DNA of 64,000 nucleotides. It comes from Citrobacter sp. Marseille-Q6884. Its GTDB lineage: Bacteria; Pseudomonadota; Gammaproteobacteria; Enterobacterales; Enterobacteriaceae. The notes beneath the pieces were generated by a model. That model was not told the DNA's origin and made no database searches. It saw only the letters and a program-made list of their open reading frames with translations. The stretch lies in NCBI RefSeq assembly GCF_945906775.1, contig NZ_CAMDRE010000001.1, positions 2,108,001 through 2,172,000 of the forward strand, read 5' to 3'. Within the stretch, counting starts at the first letter, position 1, and the number at the start of each line of letters is the position of its first letter. A program made the translations under genes and the position numbers. This document shows, in pieces, positions 49,425-58,670 of the stretch.

Positions 49425-50813
49425 ATGTCGACTAATTCCTCCCTGAATCCTTCCGCCCAGACGGGCAAAACACAACTGCGTAAATCCCTGAAACTGTGGC
49501 AGGTCGTGGTGATGGGGCTTGCCTATCTCACGCCGATGACGGTATTTGACACCTTTGGGATTGTTTCGGGGATCAGTAATGGTCATGTGCCAGCGTCCTA
49601 CCTGCTGGCCCTGGCAGGCGTGTTGTTTACCGCCATCAGTTACGGAAAGCTGGTGCGCCAGTTTCCGCAGGCGGGTTCGGCCTACACCTATGCACAAAAA
49701 GCGATAAACCCGCATGTCGGTTTTATGGTCGGCTGGTCGTCACTGCTTGATTACCTTTTCCTGCCGATGATTAACGTACTACTGGCAAAAATTTATCTCT
49801 CCGCGCTATTTCCTGAGGTTCCGCCATGGGTGTGGGTGGTGGCATTCGTCGTGATCCTCACTGCGGCCAATTTGAAAAGCGTTAATCTGGTGGCGAACTT
49901 CAATGCGCTGTTCGTGCTGGTGCAGGTCGCGATTATAGTCGTGTTTATCTTCCTGGTGGTACAGGGGCTACATAACGGCGAAGGGGTAGGGACTGTCTGG
50001 TCGCTACAACCGTTTATCAGCGAGAATGCGCATCTGATCCCGATTATCACCGGAGCGACCATTGTCTGCTTCTCGTTTCTCGGTTTTGATGCGGTGACGA
50101 CGCTTTCTGAAGAGACACCGGATGCCGCGCGTACGATCCCGAAAGCCATTTTTCTCACCGCGCTGTACGGGGGGCTGATCTTCATTGCGGCCTCGTTCTT
50201 TATGCAGCTGTTTTTCCCGGACATCAGCCGTTTTAAAGACCCGGATGCGGCGCTGCCGGAGATTGCCCTCTATGTCGGCGGTAAGCTGTTCCAGTCTATT
50301 TTTCTGTGTACGACCTTTGTGAATACGCTGGCTTCAGGTCTGGCATCGCATGCCAGCGTTTCCCGTCTGCTCTACGTTATGGGGCGCGATAATGTCTTCC
50401 CGGAGAAGTACTTCGGTTATGTGCATCCGAAATGGCGGACACCTGCGCTGAACGTCATCATGGTGGGGATAGTGGCGCTGTCGGCGCTGTTTTTTGACCT
50501 CGTGACCGCGACGGCGTTGATCAACTTTGGCGCGCTGGTGGCGTTTACCTTCGTCAACCTGTCCGTCTACAACCATTTCTGGCGTCGTGAAGGCCGTAAG
50601 CATACCTGGCAGGAGAAATTGCACTATCTGATCCTGCCAATGGTCGGTGCTGCTACCGTCGCGGTGTTGTGGGTGAACCTTGAAGTGACATCGCTGACGC
50701 TGGGACTAGTGTGGGCCGGGGTCGGGCTGGTCTATCTTGCTTACCTGACCGGGCGTTTTCGCAAACCGCCGCCGCAGTTTGACGGCGCGAAAACTGAACA
50801 GGCCTGGGAGTGA
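49425..50813 (+). CDS. puuP: Putrescine importer
   Basis: A 462-residue APC-superfamily permease with about 12 helices that imports putrescine by proton symport. Characteristic blocks: KSLKLWQVVVMGLAYLTPMT, FDTFGIVSGISNGHVPASYL (about 43), SYGKLVRQFPQAGSAYTYAQ (about 74), SFLGFDAVTTLSEETPDAAR (about 222). ATG 49425 has a strong GGGGAGG site. Placement downstream of puuA on the same strand differs from the K-12 order (puuP, then puuA, divergent from puuD). Confidence 0.96.
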   Translation: MSTNSSLNPSAQTGKTQLRKSLKLWQVVVMGLAYLTPMTVFDTFGIVSGISNGHVPASYLLALAGVLFTAISYGKLVRQFPQAGSAYTYAQKAINPHVGFMVGWSSLLDYLFLPMINVLLAKIYLSALFPEVPPWVWVVAFVVILTAANLKSVNLVANFNALFVLVQVAIIVVFIFLVVQGLHNGEGVGTVWSLQPFISENAHLIPIITGATIVCFSFLGFDAVTTLSEETPDAARTIPKAIFLTALYGGLIFIAASFFMQLFFPDISRFKDPDAALPEIALYVGGKLFQSIFLCTTFVNTLASGLASHASVSRLLYVMGRDNVFPEKYFGYVHPKWRTPALNVIMVGIVALSALFFDLVTATALINFGALVAFTFVNLSVYNHFWRREGRKHTWQEKLHYLILPMVGAATVAVLWVNLEVTSLTLGLVWAGVGLVYLAYLTGRFRKPPPQFDGAKTEQAWE

Positions 50814-50866
50814 TTTTCCCCAGGGGCGGCAAACACACTGTGTAGTAAATTGAGAGAGTAACAACA

Positions 50867-50896
50867 GGGGCGCACCGTCAGGATGCGCCCCTTTCG
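50867..50896 (+). terminator. Terminator after puuP
   Basis: GGGGCGCA, a nine-base loop, TGCGCCCC then TTT: a perfect 8-base GC-rich stem about 53 bases past the puuP stop. Confidence 0.85.
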
Positions 50897-51087
50897 TCTT
50901 AAATCAGAGGTACAGATCTGTCATTGATGTTCTTTCAATAAAGAGATAATGTTGAATTAATTGCATTATAGTATTGTTTGAACATTAATATCTTTAATTT
51001 TTAGGTGCGTAAGTATAAGCTCACTTCAGCTTCAGAAACTGTCGACAATATAGATTGTGAATATTACTTAAGGAATGAAGGGAATCG

Positions 51088-51543
51088 ATGATGAAATATT
51101 TAATAATCAGTTTGTTTCTTCTTAGTAGTTATTATGGGCTGAGTAAACCGGCAATAAGTGCAGAGAATAACCCTCGTTATATCAGTATTCGCAATACAGA
51201 CAGCAGTTGGGTACAGGGAGTTTGTTCTCTGGCATTCAGACTCGACAATGGAGGTGACGGAGTGTTTAATGCTCTTTCTGTTACCCTGCAATTGACCGAT
51301 AAATCAGGTATAGCGCTGGAAACAGGGATACTTGAGGTTCAACCTTTTGGCGATAGTGATGCAACTCGGTCAACAAATGCAGCAACAGAATTTAGTTGTG
51401 ATGCGGTTGAAAACTCGGCCAACATCGTCATTACAAAAATTGATGAAGTTTATCCGGATGGCTCATTTCATGCGCTACCGTTGTCAGTTTTTGACCCGCA
51501 ATATTATCAACCATTGAAAATTAGCGTCGAACAGAGCAAATAG
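51088..51543 (+). CDS. IrmA-like small secreted protein
   Basis: A 151-residue exported protein. A signal peptide (KYLIISLFLLSSYYGLSKPA, cut near SAEN) precedes a beta-sandwich-like mature part: NNPRYISIRNTDSSWVQGVC, VQPFGDSDATRSTNAATEFS, and PLSVFDPQYYQPLKISVEQS. This pattern resembles IrmA of pathogenic E. coli, a small dimeric protein of fibronectin III type reported to bind human interleukin receptors; family call from memory and moderately sure. Two cysteines (about 46 and 114) could form a disulfide. Two adjacent ATGs (51088, 51091). Convergent with the 51606 gene. Confidence 0.65.
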   Translation: MMKYLIISLFLLSSYYGLSKPAISAENNPRYISIRNTDSSWVQGVCSLAFRLDNGGDGVFNALSVTLQLTDKSGIALETGILEVQPFGDSDATRSTNAATEFSCDAVENSANIVITKIDEVYPDGSFHALPLSVFDPQYYQPLKISVEQSK

Positions 51544-51605
51544 CATATCCGTAATTAAGCAGAGGATGCCCTATGTCATCCCCTGCTTAACAGATTAACC
51601 GTATG

Positions 51606-52115
51606 TTATTTATTAATTAAATCGATAACTCGACCATCATCAAAGTCTTCTTGTGCCGCCCGACTAAAGATACTACCATCGCTTTGCGTGCCGACCTTGA
51701 TCGGTTCTTTACAATCTTTGTGGAAGACTATTTTACCCTTCTTTGTGACGACTACGCCTGACATATCACCATGTTGTTCTTTGTCGTAGACAATATATTC
51801 GTAGACTCCTTTTACAATACGAATCCAGTATAAAGATCCGCCTGCTATCGTTGTTGCCTTGTAATAAGCAGTGACTCCTGGCTGATTCGTGACAAGATTT
51901 AGCTCAGCTATTGGGGATGATGCTGTGCCCAGAGCATACCCAGCAGCATCCTGTGCAATAAAAGCGCTGGCCAACTTATTGTTGGTTAGCTGGCATTCCA
52001 GAGTTAATTGTTCTTGATCTTCTGTACTATAAGCTTCTGCGAAGGCGCTTTGGGGTACAGTTATACAACCTAAGACCATTACAGCTATTTTAAAGTTAAA
52101 CTTCACGTTCTTCAC
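51606..52115 (-). CDS. Secreted hypothetical protein at the end of the Srf operon
   Basis: A 169-residue exported protein: signal peptide KFNFKIAVMVLGCITVPQSA with cleavage near FAEAYS, then a beta-rich mature domain (SLYWIRIVKGVYEYIVYDKE, GVVVTKKGKIVFHKDCKEPI) with two cysteines (about 41 and 135). No family recognised. It lies 37 bases downstream of the FGE-like gene on the same strand, after an AAGGAGTG ribosome site, so it is probably the last operon gene and works in the periplasm. Confidence 0.8.
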   Translation of the reverse strand: MKNVKFNFKIAVMVLGCITVPQSAFAEAYSTEDQEQLTLECQLTNNKLASAFIAQDAAGYALGTASSPIAELNLVTNQPGVTAYYKATTIAGGSLYWIRIVKGVYEYIVYDKEQHGDMSGVVVTKKGKIVFHKDCKEPIKVGTQSDGSIFSRAAQEDFDDGRVIDLINK

Positions 52116-52152
52116 TCCTTAATAAACATGTGCGCTTAATCACTTTGTAAGA

Positions 52153-53721
52153 TTAGTTACCGCTTTTAATTTGCTTACAGGTATCCAGCCACCCTGCTGA
52201 ATCAATTTTCCCGTTTGCCAGATATTTTTGCTGATTCTGCCAGTGTGCGGCGAGGAATGGCTTAAGGCCAGAAAGACGTTTGTTCAGCGTGAGCATTTGA
52301 TCGAAAACCGTCACTTCATGCTTCAGGCCTTCCTGACCATAAAGTGTGGCTGAATCGACCAGACTACTGGCGTAGTAACTTGTCAACTGCTGGAGGCGAT
52401 CGGTTTGCTCACCGAGTTTGGTTTTTCGGATAGCGCAATTTTTATCACTGTCATCTTTATCCTTACACAGCAATTCATAATTGTGATTGAGGAAATCAAG
52501 GAAGCGACCATCATCCTGCAATTTTGTACAAAGGAAAGATCCCAGGTTAAGGCTGGCGCGGATCGATTGTGCTCGTTCTTCCTGCTGTTGCTGATTGCTG
52601 GCGCGGAGCTGATTTTCCAGATCCTTCAGTTTCTTTTTCAGCTCAGTGTCTTCTACACCAGATGCCAGGCTTCCCAGCGCTTTAGCGGTGTCTGTAGATG
52701 CTTCTTTATTCTTATCTATGCCCGACTTATCTGCACCGAGCGTAGCCCAATTTTTCTCCAGCTGTTTCACGCGATCTGTTGACGTAATGGTCGGGGAGAC
52801 CAATACCAGGCGCAGGCCGGTTGTTTTGCTGGTGAAAGGATGGGCCTCATCGTAGTAGTTGATTTCTTTTCGGGTCGCGCTACGGATCTCAGATTCATTC
52901 GATATGACGCTGCCTCCACGAACCACAAAACCACCAGCCTGGCCGTGAAGACGATTGATTTTATTGAGATAGAAGGGGGTGAACATCATCTCAGAAACGT
53001 TGCCCAGCATATCGTACAGGCCGAGGGGGTTAGGGTTTAGTAGCCCGATGAGCTGTACTTTACCGTTAGAGGACTGCGAGCCGGAATACCACTCATAATT
53101 TTTCATGTCATCCATCGGATAGTGGGAATCACGGAATTCCGCACTATTCACCTTGAGGCCGCCACGTGCTGCAAATTCCCATTCTACTTCAGTGGGCAGA
53201 CGTAAAAATCCAGGGGTACCGTCCTCTTTGGGTAATTTATCGAGAGCATTACTGCGTAACCATTGGTTGTATTTATCGGCAAAATTTACCGCATCGAACC
53301 AACTGATGTTAGTTTCTGCGATGCTTAACTTACGTGATGGCGTGGGACAGGTTCCGCTGGTTAATGCCTGATATTGCAATGCTGTCAGTTCATATTTGGC
53401 CATCAAATAGTAACGGCCTTTACTTTTTTTGCTTTCGGTAAAGCTACCGGCGATGAAGGTCGGATAACTGTGCTCCACAAAACCCCATTCTCCACCATCT
53501 TCTCCTAAGGTTATTGGCATATCATCCAGAGGACCCGATACTGGGATCTCTACCCGGCGGAAAACCATGGAGCCTTCACAGGGCATGGGCAAAATAATAT
53601 CTTCGCTATCCGGTTTCGGGTTATAGACTTTCTCTGCCCAGGGTTCTGCCAGTACGGGCGACATCTTTACCAGCAGAGCAAGCGCCAGCCAGCGTGATAA
53701 TGTGGAAGGGGTAAGGATCAT
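52153..53721 (-). CDS. Periplasmic FGE-sulfatase-fold protein with C-terminal coiled coil
   Basis: A 522-residue exported protein. Signal peptide (SRWLALALLVKMSPVLAEP, residues 8-26). Residues about 55-310 fit the formylglycine-generating-enzyme-like (SUMF1/PvdO) fold: MAKYELTALQYQALTSGTCP, WFDAVNFADKYNQWLRSNAL, FLRLPTEVEWEFAARGG, GLYDMLGNVSEMMFTPF and FVVRGGSVISNESEIRSATR. The two cysteines of true FGE are absent from the RGGS region, so oxidation of sulfatase cysteines is unlikely. A coiled coil (about 365-395) and a helical end with several cysteines follow. It probably acts as a scaffold or ligand-binding part of the neighbouring machine. Confidence 0.85.
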   Translation of the reverse strand: MILTPSTLSRWLALALLVKMSPVLAEPWAEKVYNPKPDSEDIILPMPCEGSMVFRRVEIPVSGPLDDMPITLGEDGGEWGFVEHSYPTFIAGSFTESKKSKGRYYLMAKYELTALQYQALTSGTCPTPSRKLSIAETNISWFDAVNFADKYNQWLRSNALDKLPKEDGTPGFLRLPTEVEWEFAARGGLKVNSAEFRDSHYPMDDMKNYEWYSGSQSSNGKVQLIGLLNPNPLGLYDMLGNVSEMMFTPFYLNKINRLHGQAGGFVVRGGSVISNESEIRSATRKEINYYDEAHPFTSKTTGLRLVLVSPTITSTDRVKQLEKNWATLGADKSGIDKNKEASTDTAKALGSLASGVEDTELKKKLKDLENQLRASNQQQQEERAQSIRASLNLGSFLCTKLQDDGRFLDFLNHNYELLCKDKDDSDKNCAIRKTKLGEQTDRLQQLTSYYASSLVDSATLYGQEGLKHEVTVFDQMLTLNKRLSGLKPFLAAHWQNQQKYLANGKIDSAGWLDTCKQIKSGN

Positions 53722-53769
53722 GAACGCTCTCCGTAAATGATAAATGCCTTGGGCAAATAGGAATATGGG

Positions 53770-54984
53770 TTATGCCTCGCGCAGGCTCTGCGCAGGTTCA
53801 ATATTAATAGCGCGCCAGGCACCGATGCCGGCGACCAGTGTCGCCACGACGATGGTGAGTATCAGAGCTACGAGTCCGTGCAACGGGGTGATCTTACAAA
53901 TCATCTGACCCGTAGCCTGGCTTCCCGCTAAAGCCTGGTTAAAGACCAGGCTGGCTATAAGGTAGATCGCAAAGCCGCCGATATAAGCCACCAGACTAAG
54001 CAGACAGCCCTGAATAATCACATAGGCACCTACTGCCGGCCGGGTAAAACCGAGCAGGCGTAGGACAGCAATATGTTTACGTTTGCGATCAACATTCGCG
54101 ATAAATGAGCCAATTAGTGAGGCGATACAGCCAATCAGCGCGGTGGCTGCGATGGTATTAAAAATAATGCCCAATACCCGATTGATGCTTTTCACATTTT
54201 CTATATCAGCCAGGCGACTGGTGGTTTCGATGCGCTGCTCCCGGAGATCGCGCTCAAGGCTGGCAACCTGATCAATATCGCGGGCATATAATCTGGCGCG
54301 CGCGTAGAGTGGCGGTTTGCCGTCAAGCAGTGCGCCGCTGGTCATCCCCAGCTCAGCCACCGCATAACCATCGCGGAAATGTTCAAGCGCCAGCAATAAC
54401 GAAGGCTGGGTAAATATAGCGGCACGATTAAAATAGGTAGCAGGAAGAATCCCCACGACAGTAACGCTTTTTCGTCCCCATTCCCGGCGTTCATCAAGCA
54501 TCCTGCCTACTCGTAAAGAGAGCGTATCACCGACATTGGCCGCCAGTTTTCGTGCAGCTTCCTGGGTAATGACAACCTCATTTTCCTGATGGAGCTTAAG
54601 GGACTTGAGTAAGGGATCCCCTGAGTCTGTTGGAATAACTTCAGCATTCTCAATGAAATGCGTGCTGTCTGTTTGCAGGTCAGCAAGCGTATTTAGTGAA
54701 CGTGTTTGCCCGATGGCGAAACCCACATCGGGCCGCTGCCGTAACTGTTCGATCCAGTTTTGGTTGTAGCTGCCACTACTCAGCATACGGATCTCAAGGT
54801 TGCGAGGGTCACTGGCCAGATCTTCTTGCAGCTGGTTCACAATCCCAAAACGCAAACCGAAAAGAAGCAATAAAGGCGCGATGACGGCGACGAGAGAAGA
54901 AACGATGCAGAAAGAAATGATGCGATCGTGCCACAGGTCTTGCATGGCCAGGCGACCCAGTAGTCTGGCTCGGTTAAAAGGCAA
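53770..54984 (-). CDS. MacB/LolE-type ABC transporter permease
   Basis: A 404-residue FtsX-superfamily permease. Helix 1 is at residues 24-47 (ISFCIVSSLVAVIAPLLLLF), followed by a large periplasmic domain (about 50-270) and three C-terminal helices (IFNTIAATALIGCIASLIGS about 276; VGAYVIIQGCLLSLVAYIGG about 315; LHGLVALILTIVVATLVAGI about 370), ending in INIEPAQSLREA as in MacB and LolC/E. This type works as a mechanotransmitter for periplasmic partners rather than a channel. Its start overlaps the ATPase gene by 11 bases. Confidence 0.92.
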   Translation of the reverse strand: MPFNRARLLGRLAMQDLWHDRIISFCIVSSLVAVIAPLLLLFGLRFGIVNQLQEDLASDPRNLEIRMLSSGSYNQNWIEQLRQRPDVGFAIGQTRSLNTLADLQTDSTHFIENAEVIPTDSGDPLLKSLKLHQENEVVITQEAARKLAANVGDTLSLRVGRMLDERREWGRKSVTVVGILPATYFNRAAIFTQPSLLLALEHFRDGYAVAELGMTSGALLDGKPPLYARARLYARDIDQVASLERDLREQRIETTSRLADIENVKSINRVLGIIFNTIAATALIGCIASLIGSFIANVDRKRKHIAVLRLLGFTRPAVGAYVIIQGCLLSLVAYIGGFAIYLIASLVFNQALAGSQATGQMICKITPLHGLVALILTIVVATLVAGIGAWRAINIEPAQSLREA

Positions 54985-55699
54985 AATAAGTTCCTCCCTG
55001 TTTGTGCTTCGACGATTCCATCAACCGTTCAGGCTGGGCAGTTAAACAGGGTAAATTGAAATGTTGTACCAGTGGCCAGTCATGGCAAACAATCAGTGCC
55101 ATCATGCCTTCCTGACGGACTAACTCAATAAAAAGACTGAATAATTTCTGGGCGTTGTAAGGGTCAAGTGCGGCTGTTGGTTCATCCGCCAGCACCAGTT
55201 TTGGACGGTGCAATATCGCGCGCGCGAAAGCTGTTCTCTGCCGTTCACCAAACGACAGCTGAGTTGGATATTTGGCCAGTAATGGTGCCAGTTTGAGCAC
55301 ATTGATCACTCTGTCCAGCAGGGCGTTGTCAGGGCATAATCCCTGCAACTGGCACGGCAGGAGGATGTTATCTTTGACGTTCAGATAGGGGAGCAGCCCC
55401 CCATTTTGCAGTACAAACCCAAGCTGACGGGCGCGAATACCTGCCAGTTTATTATGCTGCTCATCTTTTATCAGCGTTGCGATATCAAATTGCTGTTCAC
55501 CTTCATCAAGCTCAAAACGCCCGATTTTACTGGGTTGTAGCAATAAACCGATGGCTTCCAGTAGTGTGCTTTTGCCACACCCGCTTTCTCCCGTGACCGC
55601 GACCACCTGGCCTGACCGCAGCGTGAGCTGCGGCAGGAAAACCTGGTGAGCATGGCTGCCCTCACCCCGAACAACGCACAACTCTTCTATGTGCAGCAT
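54974..55699 (-). CDS. ABC transporter ATPase (MacB/LolD-type)
   Basis: A 241-residue ATPase. Walker A is VTGESGCGKSTLLEA (about 35), Q-loop LGFVLQNGGLLPY (about 93), signature QLSFGERQRTAFARA (about 146, with FGE where GGQ is common), Walker B PKLVLADEPTAALDP (about 163) and H-loop IVCHDW (about 202). It powers the permease encoded next. Its ATG overlaps the stop of the vWA gene (TGATG), and its end overlaps the permease start. The unusual signature may be a lineage feature. Confidence 0.93.
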   Translation of the reverse strand: MLHIEELCVVRGEGSHAHQVFLPQLTLRSGQVVAVTGESGCGKSTLLEAIGLLLQPSKIGRFELDEGEQQFDIATLIKDEQHNKLAGIRARQLGFVLQNGGLLPYLNVKDNILLPCQLQGLCPDNALLDRVINVLKLAPLLAKYPTQLSFGERQRTAFARAILHRPKLVLADEPTAALDPYNAQKLFSLFIELVRQEGMMALIVCHDWPLVQHFNLPCLTAQPERLMESSKHKQGGTYFAF

Positions 55700-57660
55700 C
55701 AGGGCATCATTTCCAGCGGAATGGGATAAACGCGATCGCGCGGATCGCTTCCTTTTGCCAGCTCAACCCAGCGATCAACATCGGCGTTATATTTTTGGTA
55801 ATGACGCAGTTTGGATGACAGCGTGCGGATAAATTTCTCCTGTGATAAGCCATCCCAACTTTTCCATGTCTCTTCGTCGAGGTTAAGGACATCGCTTTTA
55901 TAGGGAAGATCGGCCAGATATTCTCCCAGTACACCGAGATCGCCAATGCGGGCATTGTCCTGCTGTTTCAGCTGGTTAGGATCGGCTCCCATGGTTGCTG
56001 CAACGGTACGCAGTTGCTCAAACATTTTGGTGGGTGAGATCATTCCCTCATTTGCGGCTTTCAGGATCTGGCTGACAGCATCGCTCAAATCACTAAGCTG
56101 TCCCTTGGTCAATAGAACACGAACATCAGTGGTGGGAATGTTCTGCTTAATCAGGTCGCGGTCACTGATCCAGGCCTGGAAGACTAATGGAGCCTGAGTG
56201 CTGTTACGCTTACCCAGGTAAGCCAACTGCATGGCGTGACCAATTAACGTCGTATCCTGTAGCAGTTTTTGTTCCGGCGTCAGTTTTTTTCCATCATCTT
56301 TCGCATACAGTGCGCTGCCAATTGCGGCATCACCCATGTAAGCTGATTTCACCTGCTCAGTAATCGCTGAAGCCAGAGCATCAACCTGCTGGCCAAATGT
56401 TTTAATATCACCAGCATTCACAGCCTGATAAAGGTTGGAATGGGTGCTATCAAAGTTCGAGAGATCGCGGTACTGGCTCTCGGCCTTGGCATGGTTCTGT
56501 TTTCCGCTTGGTGTTTTAAGGTGCAGCGTATAGATTGCAATGCCTCGGTTACCTGCTTCCAGACGAAGCTGACTGGCATCAAGACCAGTACCTGACAGTT
56601 TGTTGCTGCCGTCAATGGCACCCGCATCGGTAATCAGGACCATATACCGTGCGCCAAACGGGCTCCAGTCAATGTCATCAATAGCTGACAGCACGCCGGA
56701 ATACGCATCCTCGTCATACAGAGAGCTGGAAACCTTCGCTTCTTTTAAATCGGCAACCTTCTTCAGAAAATCCGCGCCATCTTTCACTTGGTTAGGGTCT
56801 GCGTAAATCTTTGTGCGGTACTCAAGGCCTGGTACAGCTTTGGTATTTGAACGAAATGAGACCAGCCCAAACTTAACTTGTCCATCCAGATGTTCTTGTT
56901 TGATCTTGTCATAGATCTTATTTACCGCTTCTTTGGTGCGCTCAATGTAAGGCCCCATTGAAATGGTTGAGTCAATAACGAAGACCACTGAGGCGTTAAA
57001 ACCCTTCAGTTGATTTACGCTATCTTCTTGTTTTTTAGTGGTTTCAGCTTTACTAACGGAGGCTACGTTAAGCAGACGTGTATAGAAGCCATCTTCGGTC
57101 ATGACCTCTTCACCGCTCAGGATTGGCAGCAGATAAAATTGTTTTTGCAGATCGACAAAGTATTCGGGCTCCTCAGCCTGAATGCCATCGGCATGACCGT
57201 CGCGTTTCAGCTTGGCACGCAGCGGGGCTACCAGAGATACGGGGTCTGGTGCAGAGAGAATATCATCAAGACTTTTTCTCTCTTTGAAGAACAGCAATCG
57301 GTCACGGTTTGCCGGATTGGTAAATGCCAACGTGAGCTGCATTTTCCAGTCGACGGTACATGACTTTGGTAACCAGCCGATAGTTTTACCAAAGCTATCT
57401 GGCCCGACCTTAAGCCAGCTTTGACCGTTTGCATCTTCTTTTTGATAAACATAAAGGCTACTGAAGGCAGGTTGTAGCTGACCTTTATCATCGCCTGCTG
57501 CAGTTCCAAGTTTGCAGCCGGGGGTGGTAAGAACGCGCTGATACAACGTTTTCTTGCCTTCCTGGATCAATGGTTTGTCGCCATCAGCGGCAAAGACATG
57601 CCCGCTGAGTAACAGACCGCATAATGGCAGGGCCAGACGGCTAATCGGATTCCAGGTCAT
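55699..57660 (-). CDS. Periplasmic SH3-like/von Willebrand A protein
   Basis: A 653-residue exported protein. Signal peptide SRLALPLCGLLLSGHVFA (8-25). Residues about 35-115 look like a bacterial SH3 domain (LYVYQKEDANGQSWLKVGPD, IGWLPKSCTVDWK). A von Willebrand A domain spans about 220-420, with a MIDAS motif FVIDSTISMGPYIERTKEAV, FGLVSFRSNTKAVPG and YMVLITDAGAIDGSN. A helical C-terminal region follows. MIDAS metal residues appear present, so it may bind a partner or substrate in the periplasm. Its start overlaps the previous stop (ATGA) and its stop overlaps the ATPase start. Confidence 0.88.
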   Translation of the reverse strand: MTWNPISRLALPLCGLLLSGHVFAADGDKPLIQEGKKTLYQRVLTTPGCKLGTAAGDDKGQLQPAFSSLYVYQKEDANGQSWLKVGPDSFGKTIGWLPKSCTVDWKMQLTLAFTNPANRDRLLFFKERKSLDDILSAPDPVSLVAPLRAKLKRDGHADGIQAEEPEYFVDLQKQFYLLPILSGEEVMTEDGFYTRLLNVASVSKAETTKKQEDSVNQLKGFNASVVFVIDSTISMGPYIERTKEAVNKIYDKIKQEHLDGQVKFGLVSFRSNTKAVPGLEYRTKIYADPNQVKDGADFLKKVADLKEAKVSSSLYDEDAYSGVLSAIDDIDWSPFGARYMVLITDAGAIDGSNKLSGTGLDASQLRLEAGNRGIAIYTLHLKTPSGKQNHAKAESQYRDLSNFDSTHSNLYQAVNAGDIKTFGQQVDALASAITEQVKSAYMGDAAIGSALYAKDDGKKLTPEQKLLQDTTLIGHAMQLAYLGKRNSTQAPLVFQAWISDRDLIKQNIPTTDVRVLLTKGQLSDLSDAVSQILKAANEGMISPTKMFEQLRTVAATMGADPNQLKQQDNARIGDLGVLGEYLADLPYKSDVLNLDEETWKSWDGLSQEKFIRTLSSKLRHYQKYNADVDRWVELAKGSDPRDRVYPIPLEMMP

Positions 57661-58670
57661 TTTCCTAGCTCCTCAAGGCGCTGCCTGGCGGTTTGGTTGT
57701 CAGGTTCCGTTTGCAGAACCGTTTCGTACCAATACGCCGCAGTATCTTTGTCCGGCTCTTTGAAACATTCACTCGGCTGGTGGTATTTCGGGTCGTATTC
57801 ACCTGCGTACACGAGTGCGATTTTGGTATCGCCACCCTGGGCACGGTTAGCGTACAGACGCTGTGCAACACCACATTTTTTAGCCTCTTTTGCGGCCTGA
57901 ATAATGGTCAGGAGTTTGTCACTGTCGAGTTTTTCCTGAACGCAGCTCTGGACGAAATCAAGCTCGTTTTGGCTGTTTAAACCCTGTGCAGAGCAGGCGC
58001 TCTGGGCGACAGGCTCAGGTGCTGCGGTGGGTGCAGACGCTGGTGTTTCTTGCTGAGTTTGTTCGACGGGTAGGGCTTCCGGTGATTTATCCCGGCCTAA
58101 AAACCACCACAGCGCACCGGCAATCACCACTAAGGCCAGTATTGTCGCGGCAATTAGAGGCAGACGGGAGGACCCCGATTTTGCCTGCGTTCTCACCTCT
58201 GCATGAATAACCGGCGCTACAGGCTCGGGGGCAACAGCCGTTTCTGTCGTGATGGCTGGCTCGGAAGCTACTTCTGGTGTGGCCAGCATGCTGCTACCGC
58301 TGTAGTTGCCTGTTTCACCTTTTGCTTCGGAAGAGAGCAGTTCGTCGCGCACTAGTTGCAACGTCGTATTGCGTGTTTCCCCAGAGTCCAGCTTGATCTG
58401 AATTTGTACCTGGCTGGATGTCGCCAGTAGCGGGTCAAGCAGGGTTGGGCCAATACGAAAACCACTACCTTTGGTCAATGCATAGCCGCCGTTCACGGTA
58501 AACCAGTGTTGTGCCGGGCTCCAACTGCCATCAGGTTGTAGGTAGTTCTGCTCGTTATTGCATAGAATAAAAGTCAGGTTAGGCATTATCGCGGTTTCAC
58601 CACGCAAACGGACCATCAGTTGTGCAGTACCTGGCTCTGCCGGCTGGCAGGCGATGATTTTAGCTAGCAT
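57657..58670 (-). CDS. Single-pass membrane protein linking SrfC to periplasmic partners
   Basis: A 337-residue protein with no signal peptide. Residues 1-115 form a beta-rich cytoplasmic domain (LMVRLRGETAIMPNLTFILC, GFRIGPTLLDPLLATSSQVQ). A Pro/Glu/Ala-rich linker leads to one transmembrane helix (about 170-193, LPLIAATILALVVIAGALWW). The periplasmic end has a Gln/Glu/Pro-rich stretch and a TPR/Sel1-like tail (CGVAQRLYANRAQGGDTKIA, AAYWYETVLQTEPDNQTARQ). Topology suggests it ties the cytosolic SrfB/SrfC to the periplasmic vWA and FGE-like proteins. Overlaps both neighbours. No family name known to me. Confidence 0.82.
   Translation of the reverse strand: MLAKIIACQPAEPGTAQLMVRLRGETAIMPNLTFILCNNEQNYLQPDGSWSPAQHWFTVNGGYALTKGSGFRIGPTLLDPLLATSSQVQIQIKLDSGETRNTTLQLVRDELLSSEAKGETGNYSGSSMLATPEVASEPAITTETAVAPEPVAPVIHAEVRTQAKSGSSRLPLIAATILALVVIAGALWWFLGRDKSPEALPVEQTQQETPASAPTAAPEPVAQSACSAQGLNSQNELDFVQSCVQEKLDSDKLLTIIQAAKEAKKCGVAQRLYANRAQGGDTKIALVYAGEYDPKYHQPSECFKEPDKDTAAYWYETVLQTEPDNQTARQRLEELGK

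Noticed and set aside
49241..49435. 64-codon ORF between puuA and puuP
   Set aside because: Arg/Thr/Pro-rich translation, overlaps the puuP start and its ribosome site; no family.
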